64,000 bases of DNA, from the NCBI RefSeq assembly GCF_910592395.1, contig NC_088315.1, positions 10,792,501 to 10,856,500 on the forward strand, in the 5' to 3' direction. A program made the position numbers and the translations under genes. Each line of letters starts with the position of its first letter. Position 1 is the stretch's first letter. The notes beneath the pieces are model-generated. The model saw nothing but the letters and a program-made list of their open reading frames with translations, had not been told where the DNA came from and made no database searches. This stretch comes from Lineus longissimus (Eukaryota; Nemertea; Pilidiophora; Heteronemertea; Lineidae). Below, piece after piece: positions 45,001-53,370 of this stretch.

Positions 45001-48000
45001 GTCTCAGCCAATTTGAATATGGCTGTGCTAAATTAAGTAATGCTGAGCACTACAGTATATGTGTCTACAGCTAGCTTTAGCAAGGTGGGGCACAGCATTG
45101 GACAAATTAAATGGTGAGCTTTTATCAGTTCGGCAAAAGTGATTATAATACAACGTTGTGTTATTCAACAACTTTGCGTTGTCATAAAGTGCAACATTGT
45201 TTTTTATGACAACGATAACGTTGTCACTTACTGCAATCTTCAGCTTCCGGTACCATCGGAGCAAGGTTATCCTCATCGGAAAATTGCCTCCTGTTTCATA
45301 GAGGGCAGCACAATATTTAACATCGATCAACCCAAAGCAAATTTTGAGTTCTACCAAGGATTTTTCGAATTTTGGACGATATACTAGTATCAGTTTTATC
45401 ACTTAAAATGTTCTTGAAATCTGTTTTTGTCAACTAGTAGTTGTATTTATACAATGGTTGTTCAGTCAGCCGGCCACGCGCCGTTTTTCTGTCATAAAGA
45501 CGCGATTCTCTGACCACTGCGACAGTGGCGGCTCCTAGTGGGAGATCGTGCCATAAAAAAATCGTAATAAAAAATCGTAATAAAAACCTTGCACCACAAC
45601 AAGTGTTTGATAAAAGTATGATACCATTTTTACAGAGGTTGATATTGATACCATTTATAACGATAAATTGATATTTCAAACTTGGACAACCATATTTTTC
45701 ATCTTCTATTCAGGTGAAGAAGCGCAAATATTCAAAAAAATTTTATGTCAAATTTGGGGGCCAACCCCGTCTTAAAACGCCGAATTGAAATAAATCACTG
45801 TCTTTCTTCACCTATATTTTGTTTTATAGATAAGCTAAGGTCATTATAAATCTATCCCATGCGGCTTCATGGGTTGTTTGCAGGATTGATAGAGATAACA
45901 AGCAATTTCCAAACTGTGCCAAATCACGCAAAATTGCCACCTAAAATTATGTTGAGTAGCAAAAAATGACGTCAGAGTGGTCAGAGAATTCACCTGAAAA
46001 CAGCCCGTGGCCGGCTGACTGTGTTGTATAATACAACTATTATGACAACGTTCTATTATAAGCACTTTTGCCGAACTGTTAAAGCTGAATTGATTATCTG
46101 AATATTAATAATGCACTGTTGTCAGCACTCGGATCATGCTCGTCACATCAGCTTCTCAAGAAGACCAGTTTCTAATGCTACACTTCTCTATGCCAAAATG
46201 CATTTTTGGGATGCATCAAAAATCCCAGCTAGAGCTCTATAGGGGGCAGTTGCCCTGAATATCCTGATTATTTTTCATTAGGGCCTTTATTTGGGGGTAC
46301 CATGCCAAAACTATTACTTGTACTTACAGGAATCAACATCGTCAATGGTTTTTCCTGGCTCCTGAAATTAAAATGAGTCCAATAAACTAGTGCTCACAAG
46401 TTCAAGCGTTTTAAGGATAAAATATCTTCAAGCTGGGAAGCTGGGTTAGTGTCAACCAAACTATCTACTGTGCACAATCCATTTGTCCGGGCCGTAAGTT
46501 CAGAAGTATTACGAGTATGAGTATTCCAGTTAAATAAACAAAAAAACCAAAAGAATCAATCTCCCAACTGAACACACATTCAATTTGACAATGTTGTCAT
46601 CTACAGGTGCACAGGTGTCATCTTACTTGTAAATTTACCAGATTCCCGGCCTAGGAACGACACAAGGGGAAGGGAGCCACCAAGCGTCTTAGGGGGGTAA
46701 ACTAGACAAAATTGATTTACAGAAAATGTGAAAATCTGCGGGAATATAACCACCCATACTAATCATCTTTGGATCCACAACATACCTTTCTCCACTCCAA
46801 ATCCTTCTCTCCGTAATCATACGCAACTTCATCCCCTTTCTGTATTTCTTTTGTGGAATACAGGCAGAGATGAGGCTGACCATTTGTTACCATCTTCTGC
46901 ACTTTGGCATTCCTCTCCCTCCCTTTAGCATCATTCACTAGTCTCGCCAGGCACACTTCTGAAGTGGCATCAATGCTGAGAAAATCGACAGAAATCATTT
47001 GTAATCATGGTGGAAGATGATGATTTTTGGTACGGCAGATTGTACTTAACCCCATGAGCTTGCTTAACTCGCCAAACGGCAAGCACAAAATCGCCATAAT
47101 TTTTTCCAAACTCACTGTTTGGCAAACGCAAATTTTCTAGTCATCTGTAGTCTGAAGTCACACATTTCCTTGTACATGTTCCATGTGTAAACAGCTCAGG
47201 CTGCACCTGTAGTGTTTATTGCACAGTTTACTGGATTCAAAATGACGGAAAGACCCATGTACGCTAGTCACTACTAGTGTCGATAGCTTGGCTAATCAGC
47301 GCTAGTGTCAGTGTGATTCCAACCTTTAAGCTATCCAAAAGGCAATCATGTCATATGTATTAAAGAACTGCCTTACCAGCATTCTTTTCCACGGTGGGAA
47401 AAAAAATATAGATAGTTGCCCAGTTGCCTTTTTTTGTACTGGAGCCCTCTACGGTCACCCTCATCACTTGTAATGAGTTCGCCAGAGTACCGCAGCAGAA
47501 ATGTTCCTGATTTTATATCGTGTGTGGCAGTTATACCTCTACCTGAAAATGTACAATTTTGAAGGGATAGGCCGAATTGTAGTTAGACACTTTCTGTTGC
47601 CTGTTGTATGGTTGTAAACATATCCCAAATTTCTTCATGGGGCATTAGGGTAAAGACTGACTTTAGACTTAAAACTTTCAGAAATATGTTTGGTTTGTGC
47701 ACTTGGATTAAAGATGTTCTTTGTCCAGAATCACAACCTGTATGACCTGAAATGAATGATGCAAATGAATTTGAAAATGTGCTTCTTCCTATCCATGCAC
47801 TTGATTGGGGACAACGTTTACATAACGTAGTGTTTGCCGTCGTCGTGTCACCATGCATTTTACATTACCGTCACACGACATCTTCGAAATGTTTTCCCCA
47901 ATCAAGTGCATGGATCTATAATCCTACCTTTTCTCGGACCAAAAAAATTCATTTGGAGACTACAACAATCCAGCATTTCCTTCTTTTCAAAATCAGCACC

Positions 48001-51000
48001 ATTTTCACCTCGCCTTCCCCTCGTCTGTATTAAGAAAAGAAAGTTCAGAATAAGTATTTATTGATAATCGAAGTATGGGACACTGAATCATAGGGCAGGT
48101 TGAAATTAGAGGTGGACGGAAAACAGAGCATAGGTGAAGCTCCCGATGTGCGCCGCCCAACCGGGGTCAGGTGGCCCTCCCCAGACATGCCAGAAATATT
48201 TGAATTTGAGAAGGCTCTATATGCGATTTCCAAGCATCTGAGAGTGAGACCCAATTTCTATGTTGTTTTATCTGGAAAAAAGCAAATACGGCAGCCTGCT
48301 GCGTTGTTAAAGTGAAAGCGGTGCGTGCTGGGACTGGGAGACCAAATACTTCATCGATGATACGCAGCGTATCGGGTAAATAGCCCGTAGATAATTTATG
48401 CGGAGTGATCGTTGCGCCACCAAACAATTTCCTGCCGCGGTCAAATATAGAACTACACGTACTGTAGCCGTGGTAGCACCACAGGCAAGATATAGGCAAT
48501 GCCGCCACCCTGACCCCAGGGGCCGCCATCCCAAGGAGGGGGCTTTTTGGGGCCACCACCCCCAACATTTTTTTTTTTTTTTTTTACTCATTTTTGGTAA
48601 TTGAGGTGGCCGCACAAAATTTAGTTCCAAACACAACCAATGAGGGATGTTGGCCTTGTCCTGAATCTTTTATTCTTACCATTTCGAGTACATGCCACAG
48701 CAATAACTTATTGTTGATGCAACAGTAATAGGATTGACATCCCAGTGTCAATGAGCCAATCAACAGCCAGAAGAAAGTCATCAGTATCAAAAAAACAAAT
48801 GCAGTTTAATCCGTGGTATTCCAAATCGGTGAAGTCATATTCTTTATCTGAGAAACGTTGGTAGCTTGCAATGTACTCTTCTGGTTCAAGAAATAAAATC
48901 AGGATGGTTCCAACTTCTACACTGGTCGTTCGGGCGTGGCCAGGCATAGCTGAACACTACATCATAAGCCCCCCTCTTAGGAGGGGCTCTTAAGATACAC
49001 GTGTGTGCGGGAGTATATAATGTAAATGAAGTGAAATAAAGAGAGTAATTATTGTATATCCAACAAACAATTTTTTTTGGTTTTTCAAAATGGCGCTGAA
49101 TAAATAAATCAGACCAGTTGTAGCGCTGAATTATAAATCAGACCAGTTGTAACAGGTTACGAGAACATCTAATTTAAATCTTCATGGGAATTCGCTACAT
49201 ATGCCTAAGAAATTGGCAAATTATATTGATATTTTTATTAGAGAAATATCCGTCATAAATAATGACAGAAAAGGGTGGTTTATTTCAATTTTGCGTCGAC
49301 ATGGTCGAGGTCACGTGACATAAAAACAAAACAATCGCACACACCCGTCCAAAAAAGGCACTTTAAGAAAAATAAATACGTTTTTCCAGCTTAAAACCAC
49401 ACTGACGACTAAGTTATATTGGTCTACTGCCCAAATCTGAAGTATCAAAATGAATCACAAACTAGAACTAGCTCTATTTAGCTATAGTTGCGTGAAAAAT
49501 TCGGGTGAGCGACGTACATTCTGTACCCTAGCGGCCAATAAATAAACTACTTTCAGCCGTCTGCTCCGGTCTCGTTAGGGAGTTTTTCCCAAATGTACGC
49601 GATGATGACGTGCCCCATTAACAGGACGTGACATCTATTTTAAAATGCGTTTCCAAAGTGAATGCATGAGGACAATCCATTTAAGTGTCGTATATCACTG
49701 GAAACGCCCGATTCCCGTGAATAAGGACAATCACAATGTATTACATTAATTACCAAAACAAAAATGTGTCGGAAGGAACTATATGGATGGTCCCATCGCA
49801 CCCCCCCTCCAGCAGTATGACACAGAAGGGCTAGTTGACTGTCCACCGGGGGGGTTTGGGGGGAGCTTCCCCCCAACGCACTGGTAAAAACCTATGTCGA
49901 CGGAGGGGGGTTTGGGGGGTGTCCCCCCATTGTAACAGCTGTAGTTGTTAGAGCTTGCACTTAACATATGCTCGTAGGGGGGTTCGGGGGAGCTCCCCCG
50001 ACCTAAAGGGGGGCTCACTAAGTCCTTGACTTTACATATTAAGACCCCCTTTAGGAGGGGCTCTTAAGATACACGTGTGTGCGGGAGTATATAATGTAAA
50101 TGAAGTGAAATAAAGAGAGTAAATATTGTATATCCAACAAACATTTTTTTTTGGTTTTTCAAAATGGCGCTGAATAAATAAATCAGACCAGTTGTAGCGC
50201 TGAATTATAAATCAGACCAGTTGTAACAGGTTACGAGAACATCTAATTTAAATCTTCATGGGAATTCGCTACATATGCCTTAAAAATTGGTCAATTACAT
50301 TAATATTTTTATTAGAGAAATATCTGTCCTAAATAATGACAGAAAAGGGTGGTTTAGGCCCTATTTCAATTTTGTGTCGACATGGTCGAGGTCACGTGAG
50401 TCGTGACATAAACAAAACAATCGCACAGACCCGTCCAAAAAAGGCACTTTAAGAAAAACAAATACGTTTTTCCTGCTTAAAACCACACTGACGACTAAGT
50501 TATTTTAGTCTACTACCCAAATCTGAAGTATCAAAATGAATTACAAACTAGAACTAGCTCTATTTAGCAAAAGTTGCGTGAAAAATTCGGGTGAGCGACA
50601 TTCTGAACCCTAGCGGCCAATAATTAAACTACTTTCAGCCGTCTGCTCCGGTCTCGTTAGGGAGTTTTTCCCAAATGTACGCGATGATGACGTGCCCCAT
50701 TAACAGGACGTAACATCTATTTTAAAATGCGTTTCCAAAGTGAATGCATGAGGACAATCCATTTAAGTGTCGTATATCACTGGAAACGCCCGATTCCCGT
50801 GAATAAGGACAATCACAATGTATTACATTACCAAAACAAAAATGTGTCGGAAGGAACTATAATTACTATATGGATGGTCCCATCGCACCCCCCCCCCTCC
50901 AGCAGTATGACACAGAAGGGCTAGTTGACTGTCCACCGGGGGGGTTTGGGGGGAGCTTCCCCCCAACGCACTGGTGAAAACCTATGTCGACGGAGGGGGG

Positions 51001-53007
51001 TTTGGGGGGTGTCCCCCCATTGTAACAGCTGTAGTTGTTAGAGCTTGCACTTAACATATGCTCGTAGGGGGGTTCGGGGGAGCTCCCCCGACCTAAAGGG
51101 GGGCTCACTAAGTCCTTGACTTTACATATTAGGGAGCTCTAGCGAGCTTTATGGTTAGAGAGTGTGTGTATACCATCAACGAAAAAAACTTGACCCGGAA
51201 CCAGAAAACCTCCACACCCAGGTGACATTTTTGCACGCGAATCGTATACGCTAATGCACAGCAATTTACCTGGGGAGAGATTTTCTTTTTCCAAACAATT
51301 CAGCGGGACGCTACGATGTTTACGCACAGAAGTTGCTGTTCGGTTGAAGATTTCGTCAAAACAGGGCCGAATCAAAGTGTAACGATACCCTGGGGCGAAT
51401 CGAAATGCATTAAACAACAAGCTGCATCGCTGCCAGAGATTATTTTTCTCTTTCCGCGAAGAAATCGTGCTTTGAACTGGCAAAATTCCGCAAAAGATTT
51501 TCCGTCTGCTAACTTTTCCGTAGTTTCAAGCGCACCAACATGATCGGTCCGGGGCTGCCCGTTTCGACGACGATTTCGTCAATATCATGGGGTGTGACAA
51601 TATGTCGACGGTCTGGTTCCATTAATAATGCAATAATCTTGAAAGTACATTGGTCTCAATGTCTATTTCTCCGTTTCCATGACAAAATCCTACCTTGAAA
51701 CCTGAAACCACTCGTCCACAACACAAGCCATTTCTATTTTCAGAAAGCGCATGCGCACTAACTCAAACGCACGCGCTGACCTCAGGTCTCACTAGCCGGT
51801 GCGGAGGCCAGGCCTACTTGCCTCCAAAAATGACGCGACGTCATTTCATGCATACCCCTGTTCCAGCGGCTGTAGACTTGACAGTACCTTACTCTCACAC
51901 AAACCTATACATTTCTGAATAGCTTGTCTCTTGAAGAATACATCTGACCAAGTTTCAACGTCGTCTAGACTTACAGTCATGCATAGACTGATGTAGCACA
52001 ATGCATGAGACACCCTGTATATAATATATAACGCAAATTTGAAAAATTTCACCTCTATGCCTTATAACTTCAAGATTAACACCTGATCACCACTGGCTAG
52101 TGAGACCTCAAACTATTCAGGACGGGGGGGGGGGTCGGCTAAGGTCTTTTTGAATTAGAATATAAATCTTAATTACACTTGGGTCTTGGGATCATTATGC
52201 TTATCTCCGGGCAAAAATACCTATCCTTCTCCTGTTGTGTTTAGTTTCCCACATTCTCCCCACTTATTTTCTATACTGCGACAGCGTCTATTGGGTCAAC
52301 TGCCATGATGGCATCATCCTAACTATATCCCCCCTCTCCCACCCACCAACTACTCGCCATCAATCATTGACATTGTGTGCTAGCCAACTGCTTCTTCGGT
52401 CAACTGTCATGATGGCATCATCCTAACTATATACCCCCCCCCCCCCCCGAGTCTTCTCGCTCACCAGCCCTATTAACGAAGAGCTCCCTATCAAGGCCTG
52501 AGCCTTCCTCATATTATGACCTTGTATGCTAAATCACATGCATGCTCCGCTCATTGTGTGACATCCATATGACCATGCATCACTCGCGGGAGAATGAGAA
52601 GGTGTGGGCAAAGGGCTTGGATACGGGAGAGGCCTACATATAAAAGTGGGCCGTTCGAAATTATGGGGTTAGCCGAAAGTTTGACGTCTGTAGGCGGTAT
52701 TCATAGATCTGTAGTGAGTTGACCCTACAATAACTGACTGAGCATTGAGACAGCAGCCGGCCTCGCCCTCGCCCGGCCTCGGCCATGTCGGCTCGTTTTT
52801 TTGACACATTATTGAAAAAGGTGCATTAGGCCTAGGCTTAGGCCCTACTTTTCGATTAAAAAACATTATGAACATACCGCAGAGGATTTGATTGTTATCA
52901 TCGTCAGGCCTATGGCACATATTAAACAGATGGCTATATAAACAATCAGGAGCATAACCAAAACTTACCTTCATGCTGCTTCGTACTTCCATATTAATTG
53001 GATGCAT
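30418..53007 (-). CDS. Large gene: SET methyltransferase fused to zinc-finger, tyrosine-recombinase-like and Myb domains
   Basis: Minus-strand model assembled from splice sites and codon phase. Exons, 5' to 3': 53007-52969 (tentative), 48024-47928, 47542-47377, 46975-46786, 46361-46328, 44483-44401, 43611-43498, 40281-40179, five 90-bp exons (39244-39155, 38724-38635, 38207-38118, 37676-37587, 37156-37067), and 33020-30418. Every junction is in phase, with AG acceptors and GTRAG-like donors. The product is near 1290 residues. Order: SET domain related to KMT5A/SETD8, helical linker, acidic repeats, two zinc-finger motifs, Crypton-like recombinase domain, Myb/SANT-like domain. KMT5A-type enzymes methylate histone lysines; the other domains suggest DNA binding. 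I infer a nuclear chromatin protein built partly from transposon parts. The first exon is weakest, and two adjacent genes instead of one fusion cannot be excluded. Confidence 0.7.
33115..33949. mobile_element. Tigger/pogo-like non-autonomous element in the last intron
   Basis: It starts cagtacaacctctctattgc and ends with the inverted gaggttctactg, flanked by TA dinucleotides (33113-33114 and 33950-33951), as for Tc1/mariner-type elements. Internal repeats of gaggtgtccgcaatagagag occur near both ends. No transposase is seen. It lies 95 bp upstream of the last exon's acceptor, on the intron side. Confidence 0.75.
33950..34830. other. Intron sequence, nothing recognised
   Basis: I see no gene or repeat here. 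A short frame starting at 34692 runs into the MITE that follows and is not conserved. Confidence 0.5.
34831..35937 (+). mobile_element. GCTCACC-ended non-autonomous element, full-length copy 2
   Basis: This matches 14390-15530 along its length, including the terminal ctcacctctgctaagaggtgag hairpin, and differs mainly by a shorter ACG-triplet tract. It lies in the last intron of the large minus-strand gene. The high identity between the copies suggests recent activity. Confidence 0.87.
36213..36475 (+). mobile_element. Shortened relative of the GCTCACC-ended family
   Basis: It begins gaaatgtccaggggacattg followed by tgctcacctg and ends near gacggacgacgatgatg, the same start and end signals as the full copies, with the internal modules missing. 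Confidence 0.6.
36840..39440. repeat. Five tandem copies of a 517-531-bp unit, each with one exon
   Basis: Exon start to exon start distances are 520, 531, 517 and 520 bp. Each unit holds one 90-bp exon and its flanking introns. Each also contains a stretch resembling the Tigger-like ends at 33115 and 33949 (ttgacctctgtaatcaggaca and gcagaggtgtcc), so an element copy was amplified with the exon. Units differ by a few percent and by a 10-bp indel near cgccgatattatcgg. Confidence 0.93.
37067..39244 (-). CDS. Five copies of a 90-bp symmetric exon (30-residue acidic repeat)
   Basis: Exons are 39244-39155, 38724-38635, 38207-38118, 37676-37587 and 37156-37067. All have an acceptor ending atattttcag and donor gtgagt, and all start and end in phase 1, so any number can be spliced in tandem without a frameshift. 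Each adds a repeat of the type EKQPLEASAGISADDLDING then PDEELEDTHV. The copy at 37587-37676 differs (SVDDLDIDG). The repeats are acidic and probably disordered. They link the SET half to the recombinase half, and alternative splicing could set the linker length. That use is inference; the exon structure is directly visible. Confidence 0.8.
39630..39960 (+). mobile_element. Fragment of the GCTCACC-ended family
   Basis: It contains tttgacctcagtgacctt, an inverted AGGTCA, the tagaagtacctac...accatat motif and gaaacgtgcc, then aaaggctcacatgag, in the order of the full-length copies' last module. Confidence 0.65.
40179..40281 (-). CDS. Exon of the large gene (helical linker, part 3)
   Basis: 103 bp with acceptor tatcttttacag and donor gtatat. 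It enters in phase 0 and leaves in phase 1, matching the exon before it and the 90-bp repeat exons after it. It encodes CTKSHDEETRKSAEILLVKF and a basic tail KKSKNRPDSNNLEE. The charged, amphipathic pattern suggests helices. Confidence 0.6.
40638..43411 (+). mobile_element. Kolobok-like foldback transposon with inverted arms of about 750 bp
   Basis: The ends GAGCCAGTTTTTATAAG and complement are flanked by TTAA on both sides (40634-40637 and 43412-43415), the target duplication of Kolobok and piggyBac elements. The ends lack the CCY start of piggyBac, so Kolobok is favoured. Arms are about 40638-41385 and 42650-43411 and include a repeated gccctaagtcagcc motif. The centre holds remnants of a spliced gene on the plus strand. 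The element lies in an intron of the large gene, between the exons at 43498-43611 and 40179-40281. Confidence 0.75.
41555..42333 (+). pseudogene. Gene remnant carried inside the Kolobok-like element
   Basis: The first frame (41555 to about 41776) encodes an acidic segment with a start MRSAKDAQGAKMFSPEEYLA and ends at gtaaca. A second coding stretch, about 41916-42050, reads HAGDYAIIQCGEKAYVGMVQ and ends CHIKYMRRT at a gtaatt donor. After an intron with a tattgcag acceptor, 42182-42333 continues LYFGWLDDEHASWQDKDDI, then SIDRHGHYIFSK, and stops. The Tyr/Trp/Asp pattern resembles small C-terminal domains found on several invertebrate transposon proteins. The splice from 42050 to 42182 is in frame. 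The link between the first and second stretches is not clean, so the gene is probably degenerate. Confidence 0.5.
43498..43611 (-). CDS. Exon of the large gene (helical linker, part 2)
   Basis: 114 bp, phase 0 at both ends, with acceptor tttttgtacttgcag and donor gtgagt. It encodes AKLFTRRTLSMIIQQIEATP, then EFLIGLEDVPQLLLTFNE. The heptad-like hydrophobic pattern suggests paired helices. No named domain is recognised. Confidence 0.62.
43930..43977. repeat. 48-nt intronic hairpin (14-bp plus 6-bp stem)
   Basis: TATCTCCACTGAAG pairs with CTTCAGTGGAGATA. Inside, GAGACT pairs with AGTCTC around the loop ACCAC, with a small asymmetric bulge. It lies in the intron between the exons at 44401 and 43611. 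It is short for a microRNA precursor. Confidence 0.8.
44401..44483 (-). CDS. Exon of the large gene (linker, part 1)
   Basis: 83 bp with acceptor ggctattcactttcag and donor gtcagt. Two of the three frames contain stops. The open frame enters in phase 1 and leaves in phase 0, exactly what the neighbouring exons at 46328-46361 and 43498-43611 need. It encodes (W)RLFLIQLNHDISHAICVSQ and QGAEGVEQ. Confidence 0.55.
44562..45083. mobile_element. 522-bp MITE with TTGCTAAAGCTAGC ends
   Basis: The left end ttgctaaagctagccgcaga and the inverted right end (about 45062-45083) match with a few differences and share the next motif, gctcagcatta. It lies in the same intron as the 955-bp element at 45125. 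The long plus-strand frame inside is not meaningful. Confidence 0.7.
45125..46079. mobile_element. 955-bp TIR element with CAGTTCGGCAAAAGTG ends
   Basis: The ends are cagttcggcaaaagtg followed by ttataat, and the inverted copy, next to TA dinucleotides (45123-45124 and 46080-46081). The inverted similarity extends inward through cagccggccacg and its complement (near 45468 and 46005). No transposase is visible. TA flanks suggest a mariner-type family, which is tentative. Confidence 0.7.
46328..46361 (-). CDS. Small exon of the large gene just after the SET domain
   Basis: 34 bp with acceptor ttttaatttcag and donor gtaagt. It enters in phase 0 after the SET exon and leaves in phase 1. It encodes EPGKTIDDVDS. 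Alone it would be unconvincing; the phase match on both sides supports it. Confidence 0.5.
46786..46975 (-). CDS. SET domain exon, C-terminal half (KMT5A/SETD8-like)
   Basis: 190 bp with acceptor tgtcgattttctcag and donor gtatgt. It encodes (C)IDATSEVCLARLVNDAKGRE, then NGQPHLCLYSTKEIQKGDEV and AYDYGEKDLEWRK. These match the second half of the SET fold in KMT5A-type enzymes: the IDAT strand, the RLVN-x pseudoknot segment, PHLCL, and the YDYG motif with the catalytic-site Tyr. The usual NH of the SET motif reads ND here. That change is also known from fish and invertebrate KMT5A-like paralogues, as far as I recall. Donor and acceptor phases fit the exons on both sides. Confidence 0.82.
47377..47542 (-). 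CDS. SET domain exon, N-terminal half
   Basis: 166 bp with acceptor aattgtacattttcag and donor gtaagg. It enters in phase 1 and leaves in phase 2, as the next SET exon needs. Together with the last base of the previous exon it encodes the SAM-binding start GRGITATHDIKSG, then LRYSGELITSDEGD and LGNYLYFFSHRGKEC. This is the classic SET beginning (KGRG, Y-x-GELI, Y-x-Y/F-x-F). Joined to 46975-46786 it makes a complete SET domain of about 118 residues. Confidence 0.82.
47791..47915. repeat. 125-nt intronic hairpin with a perfect 21-bp stem
   Basis: Positions 47791-47811 and 47895-47915 are perfect inverted repeats (atccatgcacttgattgggg plus one base). The 83-nt interior has further partial pairing (gtcgtgtcacc with cgtcacacgac). 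It lies in the intron just before the first SET exon. Confidence 0.85.
47928..48024 (-). CDS. Exon immediately upstream of the SET domain
   Basis: 97 bp with a strong acceptor (tttcttttcttaatacag) and donor gtagga. Only one frame is open. It enters in phase 0 and leaves in phase 1 with a final G, which completes the first Gly of the SET KGRG motif across the junction (FFGPRK joined to GRGITA). It encodes TRGRRGENGADFEKKEMLDC and CSLQMNFFGPRK. Confidence 0.65.
48025..48964. other. Intron-like region with one isolated minus-strand frame
   Basis: A minus-strand frame at 48708-48947 (79 codons, starting MPGHARTTSVEVGT, with FTDLEYHGLNCICFFDTDDF) has coding-like composition, but its donor options do not fit the large gene in phase. 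I cannot place it. A poly-A/T tract lies near 48570. Otherwise nothing is recognised. Confidence 0.35.
48965..50038 (+). mobile_element. G-rich repeat of about 1.08 kb, copy 1
   Basis: It begins taagccccccctcttaggag and ends actaagtccttgactttaca. It is nearly identical to 50040-51131 and 58962-60039. The right third has three spaced G/C palindromic blocks, for example ttggggggagcttcccccca, ggggtttggggggtgtcccc and ttcgggggagctcccccgac. No coding region is seen. The first end (ccccctttaggag) and the last (cctaaaggggggc) are weakly inverted. Confidence 0.85.
50040..51131 (+). mobile_element. G-rich repeat of about 1.08 kb, copy 2 (in tandem with copy 1)
   Basis: This has the same ends as copy 1 and follows it directly, head to tail, joined by a single short ctttacatattaagaccccc stretch. 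It differs by small indels, such as an extra attacta near 50866. Confidence 0.87.
51132..52968. other. Large-gene first intron region, no other gene recognised
   Basis: It includes a pair of direct copies of catgatggcatcatcctaac (near 52303 and 52408) and C-rich runs (52433-52448). The minus-strand frame at 51139-51483 looks like chance. Confidence 0.45.
52969..53007 (-). CDS. Tentative first coding exon of the large gene
   Basis: On the minus strand a short frame, MHPINMEVRSSMK, ends exactly at a consensus donor, gtaagttttgg. It leaves in phase 0, which fits the exon at 48024. A second in-frame Met lies at 52992. The distance (4.9 kb) and the small size make this a weak call. Other first exons, or additional exons in between, are possible. 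Confidence 0.35.
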
Positions 53008-53370
53008 GCATCGTGTTCGAGTGGGAGAGTCGCGGGGATCGTCTCATTATCTTGCCAGGTAAAAGCTAAATGGAGGGGGCCGTCTCAAACAGTCAAGCGT
53101 GTTTTGATGCAAAAAACGAAGTGACTTCATCTGGTTATGGAGCTAGCTCATTGTAGCTCCACTCTAGGTCCATTGTCTATTATAGAGGGAATTCGCGATT
53201 TGGGAAGTCAGCTATATACTTCCATGGGCTATGGGCAATGGGTCTTTTTACTGGGTCTATAAACCTATACTTATAGGCTTAATAGTAGGCTATACAAAGT
53301 CTATAATTCGGGAAGGAAGAAGTGAAGTTGTTTTTGTTTATTGCTGACTGACTTCACCAACCAACATTGT

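Noticed and set aside
47583-47760. Possible extra exon with a GHTGCDS motif in the intron before the SET exons
   Set aside because: An acceptor is present, but no consensus donor fits, and the direct join of 47928 to 47542 already restores the KGRG motif in phase.
48708-48947. Considered as a 5' exon of the large gene
   Set aside because: The frame stops before the good donor gtaaga at 48679, and no donor with the required phase is present in the open part.
51139-51483. 114-codon minus-strand frame
   Set aside because: The composition is not coding-like, there is no family resemblance, and the opposite frame is equally open.
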